Assembly (NCBI GenBank): GCA_009776905.1
Contig: WRMX01000162.1
Span: 1 to 5,007, forward strand
Reading direction: 5' to 3'
DNA from: Oscillospiraceae bacterium
GTDB taxonomy: Bacteria > Bacillota > Clostridia > Oscillospirales > Oscillospiraceae
Length of the DNA stretch: 5,007 nucleotides
Below the pieces are notes generated by a model. It made no database searches. It saw only the letters and a program-made list of their open reading frames with translations, and was not told the origin of the DNA. A program made the translations under genes and the position numbers. Below, piece by piece: positions 1 through 5,007 of this stretch (positions within the stretch are counted from its first letter, which is position 1; every line of letters begins with the position of its first letter).

Positions 1-36
1 GAAGAGGGCGAATACCCATTGGTATTTAACCGATGA
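1..36 (+). CDS. possible C-terminal end of a plus-strand gene (partial)
   Basis: Reading from the first base, 11 sense codons (ending Y-P-L-V-F-N-R) run to a TGA at 34-36. The stop overlaps the ATG of a second short frame in an ATGA arrangement, which is typical of translationally coupled genes. That overlap is the only reason to suspect a real gene end here; 11 codons are far too few to identify a family, and an open frame of this length occurs easily by chance. If real, it would converge on the TerB-like gene that ends at 153. Confidence 0.2.
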   Translation, partial: EEGEYPLVFNR

Positions 37-101
37 GTAACGAAGTATTGCGGAAAAAACAGCGTGAGATTGGGCTAGGTATTTGGAATGCGAAGCACTA
101 G
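33..101 (+). CDS. possible 22-residue small protein, ATGA-coupled
   Basis: An ATG at 33 opens a 22-codon frame ending in TAG at 99-101. The peptide begins MSNEVLRKKQREIG and ends in GIWNAKH, so it has a basic centre and no hydrophobic segment. Its start overlaps the stop of the frame entering from the left edge. No clear Shine-Dalgarno sequence precedes it (GAAGAGGG lies about 25 bases upstream, too far), so expression would depend on coupling. I do not recognise it. It may be a small downstream gene, a frameshifted tail of the upstream gene, or chance. Confidence 0.2.
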   Translation: MSNEVLRKKQREIGLGIWNAKH

Positions 102-152
102 CATCACGCATGGAAGAGACCTCCGCGATGTCGGTGAAGCCCTCGCATATGG

Positions 153-2000
153 TTATGAAAACGTGTTGACAACCCATGCCACGTTGTCCACGTACTCGGC
201 AAAAATCGACATCTCAATGCCGCTGTCGAGAATGCTGTCGCCGATGATGTCCGCGGCTTTGTCATTGATGTTGTCCGCCAAGACCTCCAGCATGATGCCG
301 ATCTCATCTGCGTACTTTTTGATGCTGCCGCTGCCGGAGCAGATGATCGCCAATGCTCTGAGCTCCGCGGGGCTGAGCGCGTTGCCAAAGTCAGACCACT
401 CATCAGCCATGCCCTCGGTAGCAGTGTCGCCAATGTCAAAAAACTCGGACGACGCGTCCTCAACTGCAGCGAGCTCAAACTCCGCCTCCGCCGCAGATTG
501 CTCGACAGCAGCGTGCTCAAGCTCTACCTCCACCGCAACGCCGCCCGCCTCCGCCGTAGCTCCATCCAACTCAACGAAAGCGCCACCGGCCTCCACGACA
601 GATTCCGGGACGATGAGAATCTCCTGCGTGCCCAACGCTTCGCGCCGGATACGCGCCAAGTTCGCATGATCAATAGTGACAATGGTGCGATTAATGTCTC
701 TATAGTAGCTCGCGACAGCCCGCTCAATTGTCGATTCCAATGCGCCCACCCCGCCGCGAATCAGCTTCAGCTCGTTATGAGACCGCGCATGCCACGAGCC
801 GACTTCCGCGCTCAGCTTATACTTATAGTTCACCGTTTTCCTCAGACACGCCTCGGTTTTCTTTAGGACGAAACCGACAAAATCCTTCTGCGTCGAATAA
901 TATATCGGCACGCTTGCCATCCAACGGTTGTTCTTGCAAAAATAGCTCTCACCGCCCGGGAAATTCACCACGCGGTCTTGCTGCTTCCTCCAGTTATAAA
1001 ACAAGGCCTGCTTGAAAGGTCGCCAAGGAGTGCGATTGCTGACTTTATAAATGATCAAGTCTACCAATGATTTGTCGCAACTCTCGCACAGCTCCTGCAT
1101 CGCAGCCAGCACAGTATTAAAACAGTCCCTAAATAGCTGCTCGTTCCCATCGAGCCAAAACTTCGATTTCATGACATTGTATGCCGATATGCTGTTCCAA
1201 AGACGTAGCTTATCTTCAAAATGGTCGTCGAAAAGGTGCATCTCGGAGAAATAATTCATCAAGCCATGCTCCATGACAAAATCGGAGAAGCTATCGGGCT
1301 GGCCATAAAAGATGAAATAGTCCTTGAACCATTGAGGGAGGTATTTTTCAAGTACGGGCGCAAACCTCATGCATTTGTCCCAGACATCGACAAGCTTATT
1401 CAGCCCATCTGCAGGATTTGCTACTCCGATATTGTTGAGCAGTTCATAAGCATAAAGAAAAACATATGAGCTTGAGATCGGAGCGATAATGCCCTTGCGG
1501 ACTTTTGTGCGCCATGAAAAATATGTGCGGAGCTGCTCATAACCCATGGTTTGGTAGTTGATGTAGTACATGGAGAGCTTGGCATCGCCGTCATAGTCGT
1601 CGGAAAACTCCTCCATGAGCTTGGCCTGCCTGTAAAAAAGCTCGGAATTGTCGCGGGCATAGGGCCTGCCGATGCCTAACCTACGCATTTCAAAAAACTT
1701 CATCCGCAACGGATCGAGCGGCTTTTGCTCTATCTTCGCGGGTTGGGCTGTCGGCGCAAAAAGCCGCAAAGCTCTTTCGTTGGCAGACATTCGCCCGTCA
1801 TCAGGCTCGATGTCTATCTCTGCATACTCAGATGCGACTATCGGCGCTTTTGAAGTTTGCCCATTCATGCCGGAAGCCGTCCCCGAAGGCTGCCCGTTCA
1901 TGCCGGAAGCCGCCATGTTAGCGCGGCCGGCGCGAGCAATGTCTTCGGGAACATCTCTTCTTTGTAATTTGAATGGTGAATATTTCTTCTGCTCGTCCAT
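153..2000 (-). CDS. TerB_N / TerB_C domain protein (tellurite-resistance-like)
   Basis: This is a 615-residue soluble protein with no signal peptide or membrane segment. Residues about 100-310 match the TerB_N type, with a conserved block at 146-170 (YINYQTMGYEQLRTYF followed by a basic WRTKVRKG). Residues about 545-611 (LSPAELRAL ... ADNINDKAADIIGDSI ... EYVDNVAWV) look like the end of a TerB_C domain, whose start probably lies near 395. Between 463 and 540 is an acidic Ala/Glu/Val-rich linker. Family knowledge: such proteins occur in Ter-related stress loci and are thought to be scaffolding or metal-sensing parts; no catalytic residues are evident. An in-frame GTG at 2048 would add 16 residues, but it lacks a ribosome binding site and lies only about 5 bases from the predicted transcription start. 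I therefore chose the ATG at 2000, preceded by a G-rich tract. The TAA stop is at 153-155. It has its own promoter, so it is probably a unit separate from the VWA gene. Domain identity is fairly sure; function is inferred. Confidence 0.85.
   Translation of the reverse strand: MDEQKKYSPFKLQRRDVPEDIARAGRANMAASGMNGQPSGTASGMNGQTSKAPIVASEYAEIDIEPDDGRMSANERALRLFAPTAQPAKIEQKPLDPLRMKFFEMRRLGIGRPYARDNSELFYRQAKLMEEFSDDYDGDAKLSMYYINYQTMGYEQLRTYFSWRTKVRKGIIAPISSSYVFLYAYELLNNIGVANPADGLNKLVDVWDKCMRFAPVLEKYLPQWFKDYFIFYGQPDSFSDFVMEHGLMNYFSEMHLFDDHFEDKLRLWNSISAYNVMKSKFWLDGNEQLFRDCFNTVLAAMQELCESCDKSLVDLIIYKVSNRTPWRPFKQALFYNWRKQQDRVVNFPGGESYFCKNNRWMASVPIYYSTQKDFVGFVLKKTEACLRKTVNYKYKLSAEVGSWHARSHNELKLIRGGVGALESTIERAVASYYRDINRTIVTIDHANLARIRREALGTQEILIVPESVVEAGGAFVELDGATAEAGGVAVEVELEHAAVEQSAAEAEFELAAVEDASSEFFDIGDTATEGMADEWSDFGNALSPAELRALAIICSGSGSIKKYADEIGIMLEVLADNINDKAADIIGDSILDSGIEMSIFAEYVDNVAWVVNTFS
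1858..1912 (-). repeat. 33-bp-period direct repeat inside the TerB-like gene
   Basis: Two 22-bp copies at 1858-1879 and 1891-1912 differ at one base and are spaced 33 bp apart. They encode the repeated peptide A-S-G-M-N-G-Q near residues 31-48 of the protein, in a disordered-looking N-terminal stretch. Because the period is a multiple of three, gain or loss of a unit would keep the reading frame. Confidence 0.75.
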
Positions 2001-2004
2001 CCGG

Positions 2005-2011
2005 CCCCCCC
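2005..2011 (-). promoter_or_regulatory. G7 tract acting as probable ribosome binding site
   Basis: On the minus strand a run of seven G residues lies four bases (CCGG) before the ATG at 2000. No AGGAGG-like sequence is present, so this run is the only candidate Shine-Dalgarno element; it can pair with the CCUCC of 16S rRNA if one G-U wobble is allowed. It supports ATG 2000 as the start but is an unusual and short-spaced site. Confidence 0.4.
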
Positions 2012-2059
2012 GAGTGCACAATGAAGAACCAGACCAATCTGTCCGCACTCGCAGAGTAT

Positions 2060-2087
2060 ATTATAACTCATATCAGGTTAAAATCAA
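2060..2087 (-). promoter_or_regulatory. sigma-70-type promoter for the TerB-like gene
   Basis: On the minus strand TTGATT (2087-2082) is followed after 16 bases by a perfect TATAAT (2065-2060). The -35 matches four of six consensus bases. Transcription would begin near 2053, giving a leader of about 50 bases before the ATG at 2000. This is the best promoter-like sequence in the window and suggests that the TerB-like gene can be transcribed independently of the VWA gene. Confidence 0.65.
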
Positions 2088-2126
2088 CAGCCATTACACA
2101 GCTTTGTCGAACTATTGAAGAGCAGA

Positions 2127-2333
2127 ATGTTACAATTCACGCCCGGTGAGGTGGACGTTTATTTTGCTTCCGACCGCGTAGCAAGGAGGCGGAGCGGCGC
2201 GAATATGCGCATGGATGCGCATCTGAGCGAAAAGGAAGCAAAAAAACGTCTGCTGAGGAGTCTGGGCAAAAGTCTAAATGCTCGGATTTTGAACGAGATT
2301 TTTGACAGGCTAGGCAAATTTCCGAAGGAATAA
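2127..2333 (+). CDS. doubtful 68-residue hypothetical protein
   Basis: ATG 2127 to TAA 2331-2333 on the plus strand encodes 68 residues; a TTG at 2115 would add four. The second half (LSEKEAKKRLLRSLGKSL and onward) is rich in Lys, Arg, Glu and Leu and looks helical. This fits a small basic protein, and unlike most plus-strand frames here it is not antisense to a recognised gene. I see no family. The site before ATG 2127 is weak (GAAGAG); a good AGGAGG at 2184-2189 lies 15 bases before an internal ATG at 2205, longer than usual. It would be divergent from the TerB-like gene and convergent with the VWA gene. It may be a small gene, a remnant, or chance. Confidence 0.25.
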   Translation: MLQFTPGEVDVYFASDRVARRRSGANMRMDAHLSEKEAKKRLLRSLGKSLNARILNEIFDRLGKFPKE

Positions 2334-2364
2334 TTGCTTTATTGCAAGGAAATTTAACGACACA

Positions 2365-2381
2365 TGGCGAAAATCTCGCCA
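2365..2381. repeat. small inverted repeat downstream of the VWA gene
   Basis: TGGCGA and TCGCCA form a perfect 6-bp stem around a 5-base loop, about 100 bases after the VWA stop. No T-run follows on either strand, so it is not a standard intrinsic terminator. The rest of 2334-2482 shows nothing I can identify. Confidence 0.3.
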
Positions 2382-2482
2382 AAAGACGAGTGTTTGGGAC
2401 TTTTGCCCCAGACTCCTTACGCAAGGGCGTGAACAGCATTAGCGGCTCAGCTGCCAATATGCGGAATGATGATTTCGTTTTC

Positions 2483-3145
2483 CTATCTCTTGACGCCGCG
2501 CCTCTTGTAATCCTCGTGGATGTCTTTGCTCCAATCATCGTTGATGCTTGCGCCGGGTGCCGCACAACGATAACTCGCAACGGTCTGGCTGAGGACAGCA
2601 TAGTTGAGCCCGATCCCCTCGCTGTCGTTGTGGTAGGTCTGGGCACGGTTTTCTGCGACGCCAAAGCGGTTTGCGACTTCCACAGCGTCAATATTGGCGC
2701 CGAGGAAAATAAACTCCCAGCCATACCTGGATTTCTGGTGTTCAACCATCGACTTGATAGTTTCGTAGCTGAACTGCCGGCTCGAATTCTCCATGCCGTC
2801 GGTGGTGATGACGAACAGTACTTTTCCGGCTTGGTGCTCCTTGGCGGTGTTCCTCTGCACGCCGATGATCTTGTTGATAGTCGTTCCAATTGCATCGAGC
2901 AGGGAAGTGCTGCCGCGTACGAAATACTCTTTGTCCGTAATTGGGCTGACAGCCTTGATGTCAATGCGGTCGTGCAGCAGCTCGCAGCCACAGTCGAATA
3001 AGACAGTCGTGATCCGGCAGTCGCCCGGCACTGCCTGCTGCTTTGAAAGCATGGAGTTGAATCCGCCGATCGTGTCGTTTTCCAGACCGCTCATAGACCC
3101 GCTGCGGTCGAGGATAAAGACCAGTTCCGTAAGATTGTTGTTCAT
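2483..3145 (-). CDS. VWA domain protein, TerY-like
   Basis: This is a 220-residue cytoplasmic protein made almost entirely of one von Willebrand factor A domain, the usual size for the TerY-like group. After a short N-terminus, the first strand ELVFILDRSGSMSG carries the MIDAS motif D13-x-S15-x-S17. The second MIDAS element is the Thr/Ser of GSTSLLDAIG (about residue 80) and the third is Asp116 in ITTDGMEN. All metal-coordinating positions appear intact, so it should bind Mg2+ or Mn2+ and engage a partner protein through it. Residues 142-160 (GWEFIFLGANIDAVEVA) are typical of this family. TerY-like proteins are known from tellurium/stress loci, where they probably assemble other components; that role here is inferred. 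The ATG at 3145 has a strong GGAGGA site 9 bases upstream, itself held in a hairpin. I see no convincing promoter between 3146 and 3309, so it may depend on read-through from the macrodomain gene. Confidence 0.9.
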   Translation of the reverse strand: MNNNLTELVFILDRSGSMSGLENDTIGGFNSMLSKQQAVPGDCRITTVLFDCGCELLHDRIDIKAVSPITDKEYFVRGSTSLLDAIGTTINKIIGVQRNTAKEHQAGKVLFVITTDGMENSSRQFSYETIKSMVEHQKSRYGWEFIFLGANIDAVEVANRFGVAENRAQTYHNDSEGIGLNYAVLSQTVASYRCAAPGASINDDWSKDIHEDYKRRGVKR

Positions 3146-3154
3146 TGTAATAAT

Positions 3155-3183
3155 TCCTCCGTTCTTTGTTTGTGAACGGAGGA
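3155..3183 (-). promoter_or_regulatory. hairpin sequestering the VWA gene ribosome binding site
   Basis: On the minus strand TCCTCCGTTC (3183-3174) and GAACGGAGGA (3164-3155) form a perfect 10-bp stem closing a 9-base loop. The 3' arm contains the GGAGGA Shine-Dalgarno sequence 9 bases before the VWA ATG, and the 5' arm is a built-in anti-Shine-Dalgarno. If folded, it should block ribosome entry until opened by temperature, a protein or coupled translation. The same inverted repeat could instead be a protein-binding operator. Confidence 0.6.
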
Positions 3184-3191
3184 TATCATCA

Positions 3192-3223
3192 TTTTGCGCG
3201 CAAAAGGTCGCATAGCAAGCGAC
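3192..3223. repeat. 14-bp palindrome and adjacent short stem in the VWA leader
   Basis: TTTTGCGCGCAAAA at 3192-3205 is a perfect palindrome. Next to it GTCGC (3207-3211) and GCGAC (3219-3223) form a 5-bp stem with a 7-base loop. Both lie just upstream of the ribosome-site hairpin. A perfect AT-flanked palindrome of this size is a plausible repressor operator, but no repressor gene is identifiable nearby except the possible helix-turn-helix domain of the macrodomain protein. Confidence 0.4.
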
Positions 3224-3309
3224 AAATTACTCGCGTATGTAAGTCGTGCGCGTAATTGCATGGAAAGCGTCGAGCATAATAAAGACCCGAGACATCGCGC
3301 TTAGATGCG

Positions 3310-3439
3310 CCCGTCGCCCGCCCGGGAGCGGCCCGTCGCCCGCCCGGGAGCGGCCCGTCGCCCGCCCGGGAGCCCCCGTCACCCGCCCGGGAGCAGCCCG
3401 TCACCCGCCCGGGAGTGCCCGTCACCCGCCCAGGAGCGG
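3310..3439. repeat. six-copy GC-rich 21-22 bp tandem repeat
   Basis: Six units follow each other with no spacers: 3310-3331, 3332-3353, 3354-3374, 3375-3396, 3397-3417 and 3418-3439. Each starts CCCGTC and contains CGCCCGGGAG (CGCCCAGGAG in the unit at 3418). Unit 1 has 20 G/C of 22. Units nearest the macrodomain gene carry CCCGTCA; the three farthest carry CCCGTCG. The unit at 3418-3439 includes the last codons and the TGA stop of the macrodomain gene, so the array seems to have grown out of that gene's 3' end. In RNA it should form strong GC structure between the macrodomain and VWA genes. Confidence 0.9.
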
Positions 3440-4462
3440 CTGGTCATATGTGAACAGCACTTCGTTAATCGTGTAGATGTCATATTTACGGCTTCGAATG
3501 AAATATTCGATTATCACGTCAAACTTCCGGCTGTGCGACAGCGCGAAGCCGGCCCGCTCCAGCAAGTCCTCCGTTTGTTCAAGCGACAGCTCCAGCGCGA
3601 CGGCAAAGGCAAGCACGGTGGGCTTGCTCGGAGCATAATGCTCGTTGCTCCTTATCTTTGAAAACAGCCGACGGTCGATGTTTGCGCGGTTGTATATGTC
3701 GGAGTCTCTTTTCCCGGTCGCGTCAATGAGCCGCAGAAGCGTTGCGGAGAAAGGCTCGTCGAGGTTTCCAACGGCGTCGTCAATGCTGGAGCCGATCCGC
3801 GATTCGCTCCGTGCCATGTTCGCCATGGGTTCCCGCGCCTGCTGCAGCGGCATGTTTAAGCCAATAGTATCAGCATCTGCCAGTATTCTGCTTTCAATAT
3901 CCAGAAGCTCACGTCGCCGGCTTCTTTGTTCATCGACATAATATTCATCAATATAGCTTTCCACTTCGCCGAGCAGCTTTTCGCTGATCGCAAACGCCGC
4001 CATGTCAAAAACCACAAGGACGACGTCTATGTCATGCTCAATAATAAAGCTGCGGATGGCATCGGTAGCGACTCGGAGCGCGTCCGCTTTCGGATATCCG
4101 TATATTCCGCTGGAAATGAGCGGGAACGCTATGCTCCCGCAATTGTTTTTAACCGCAAGCGCGAGGGAGTTAATATAGCATGCGCGCAGCAGCGATTCCT
4201 CCCCATTGCCTCCACCGCGATATACCGGGCCTGCCGTGTGGATGATATATGTGGCCGGGAGATTGAACCCAGGCGTGATGACCGCTTCTCCTGTCTCTAT
4301 CGGCGCCAGCTTATCACAGGCGGCCTGCAATTGATCCGCGCCCGCCGCCTCGAATATCGCGCCGCAAACGCCGCCGCCCATCAGGAGGTATGTGTTCGCG
4401 GCATTGACGATGGCGTCAACTTTGAGTTTTGTTATATCATTGCGTATTATGGTGAATGGCAT
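3422..4462 (-). CDS. macrodomain protein with C-terminal helical/HTH-like domain
   Basis: This is a 346-residue cytoplasmic protein. Residues 1 to about 165 form a macrodomain: NDITKLKVDAIVNAAN (8-23) binds the adenosine and distal ribose, GGGVCGAIF (29-37) is the glycine-rich catalytic loop, IIHTAGPVY (73-81) follows, and FPLISSGIYGYPK (113-125) is the phosphate-binding loop. Family knowledge: such domains bind ADP-ribose and often remove ADP-ribosyl or acetyl groups. The usual GDI is NDI here. After a charged helical linker, residues about 237-346 form a helical domain (IYNRANIDRRLFSKIRS, then PSKPTVLAFAVALELS) that resembles a helix-turn-helix fold; I infer nucleic-acid or protein binding. 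The protein ends in DQPLLGG, encoded partly by the tandem repeat. ATG 4462 has AAAGGA ten bases upstream (4473-4478). The MBL stop lies between that site and the start, so co-transcription and coupling are likely. Confidence 0.9.
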   Translation of the reverse strand: MPFTIIRNDITKLKVDAIVNAANTYLLMGGGVCGAIFEAAGADQLQAACDKLAPIETGEAVITPGFNLPATYIIHTAGPVYRGGGNGEESLLRACYINSLALAVKNNCGSIAFPLISSGIYGYPKADALRVATDAIRSFIIEHDIDVVLVVFDMAAFAISEKLLGEVESYIDEYYVDEQRSRRRELLDIESRILADADTIGLNMPLQQAREPMANMARSESRIGSSIDDAVGNLDEPFSATLLRLIDATGKRDSDIYNRANIDRRLFSKIRSNEHYAPSKPTVLAFAVALELSLEQTEDLLERAGFALSHSRKFDVIIEYFIRSRKYDIYTINEVLFTYDQPLLGG

Positions 4463-4467
4463 CTAAT

Positions 4468-5007
4468 TCACGTCCTTTCATAAGTGATGGTCGCAGAGAA
4501 GCCTCGCCCTGCTAGCCTCACCACTTTGTCCCGATACGCAGCAGACGCTTCGTCCATGAGCAGTCGGTCGACGATCTGCAAATCATTGCCAAAGTGCATA
4601 GGCACGACATGGCGGACATCGGCGGTTTGCATCAGATGGTTTATGCCCCATGCGTACTGCTTTTCCAAACGCGGATCGACAGGCACAAAAGCCAGATCGA
4701 CCCTTTTATTGCCTAAACGCGCAATTTCCGTTTTATAACTATCCGCCATGCCCTGGTTATATTCGTCCGGCTCGCCTTCCCAATGCCACCAGTTGAGGTC
4801 GCCTGCATGATAAATGCACATGCCGTCGATTTCGACGACGAAAGCGACGCCTTCGTCATTTGAAGCGAGCGTTTCGAGCGTAAAATCGCCTTGCGAGAGA
4901 TGTTCCCCCGGTCCTACCATCAGCGCTCCCGGAGTGTTTGGTATGTCATTTGACAACACAATACGGAGCTTTGGTATATAGTTGCCCCATCTCAGGATTT
5001 CGCTGTT
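4468..5007 (-). CDS. MBL-fold metallo-hydrolase, C-terminal part (partial)
   Basis: The reading frame is open to the right edge, so the start is outside the window; 179 residues are visible. The GTG at 4957-4959 is an internal valine, since the frame continues upstream through ILRWGNYIPKLRIVLSND, which reads like normal protein. The N-terminal HxHxDH metal motif is not in the window. Visible metal-ligand candidates are the His and Asp of IYHAGDLNWWHW and the His of VVPMHFGND near the C-terminus, in the order expected for a metallo-beta-lactamase fold. This long HAGDLNWWHWEGE form belongs to a group of cytoplasmic hydrolases whose substrate I do not know. The TGA at 4468-4470 lies 5 bases before the macrodomain ATG, indicating one operon; a link to nucleotide or ADP-ribose metabolism is only a guess from that pairing. 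Confidence 0.85.
   Translation of the reverse strand, partial: NSEILRWGNYIPKLRIVLSNDIPNTPGALMVGPGEHLSQGDFTLETLASNDEGVAFVVEIDGMCIYHAGDLNWWHWEGEPDEYNQGMADSYKTEIARLGNKRVDLAFVPVDPRLEKQYAWGINHLMQTADVRHVVPMHFGNDLQIVDRLLMDEASAAYRDKVVRLAGRGFSATITYERT

Noticed and set aside
54..101. Intrinsic terminator for the TerB-like gene, using the T6 run seen on the minus strand
   Set aside because: No stable GC-rich hairpin directly precedes the T-run; only a 3-bp stem with a long loop can be drawn.
88..669. Long plus-strand frame opposite the end of the TerB-like gene
   Set aside because: Its product is a Ser/Ala/Met-rich sequence with no domain character, antisense to the Ala/Glu-rich linker of a recognised gene; a shadow frame.
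2137..2991. 284-codon minus-strand frame overlapping the VWA gene in another frame
   Set aside because: The VWA frame has clear family motifs; this one is Ser/Arg-rich and low in structure, as expected of an out-of-frame translation.
2342..3001. 219-codon plus-strand frame across the VWA gene
   Set aside because: It is antisense to a VWA gene with an intact MIDAS motif and a strong ribosome site, and has no recognisable features.
3276..3281. TATTAT as a -10 box for the VWA gene
   Set aside because: No acceptable -35 hexamer lies 15-19 bases upstream on the minus strand.
3189..3425. Gly/Pro/Arg-rich peptide encoded across the repeat array
   Set aside because: Low-complexity translation of a GC-rich repeat; unit lengths of 21 and 22 break any consistent frame, and no ribosome site supports it.
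3310..3439. CRISPR array
   Set aside because: The 21-22 bp units are directly adjacent with no unique spacers, so this is a simple tandem repeat.
3926..4483. 185-codon plus-strand frame opposite the macrodomain gene
   Set aside because: It is antisense to the conserved macrodomain motifs and has no domain features.

Overview
The window looks like chromosomal DNA of a Bacillota-type (low- to mid-GC Gram-positive) bacterium. This is inferred from three things: strong AGGA/GGAGG ribosome binding sites, a macrodomain protein with a C-terminal helical extension of a kind I associate with that phylum, and an MBL-fold protein with an HAGDLNWWHW motif. No species can be named from sequence alone. 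All four confident genes are on the minus strand and are read from the right edge to the left.

Region by region, in order of transcription: (1) 4468-5007, the C-terminal part of an MBL-fold metallo-hydrolase that runs off the right edge. (2) 3422-4462, a 346-residue protein with an N-terminal macrodomain (ADP-ribose/O-acetyl-ADP-ribose binding or hydrolysis) and a C-terminal helical, possibly helix-turn-helix, domain. It starts 5 bases after the MBL stop, so the two are very likely co-transcribed. (3) 3146-3439, a control or repeat region. It holds six GC-rich 21-22 bp tandem repeats whose first unit overlaps the end of the macrodomain gene, a 14-bp perfect palindrome, and a 10-bp perfect hairpin that buries the ribosome binding site of the next gene. 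(4) 2483-3145, a TerY-like von Willebrand factor A (VWA) protein with an intact MIDAS motif. (5) 2001-2482, a gap of about 480 bp with a good sigma-70-type promoter for the last gene, a doubtful plus-strand ORF and a small hairpin. (6) 153-2000, a 615-residue protein with TerB_N-like and TerB_C-like regions joined by an acidic, alanine-rich linker. (7) 1-152, the left edge, where two short plus-strand reading frames overlap by ATGA; their status is unclear.

Together, a macrodomain enzyme, a TerY-like VWA protein and a TerB_N/TerB_C protein resemble the known grouping of Ter-related stress-response genes, in which VWA and TerB-type proteins are thought to act as scaffolds around metal- or nucleotide-linked enzymes. 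The family assignments rest on motifs I can see; the idea that the genes work as one system is inference. The least ordinary features are the non-coding ones between the macrodomain and VWA genes.
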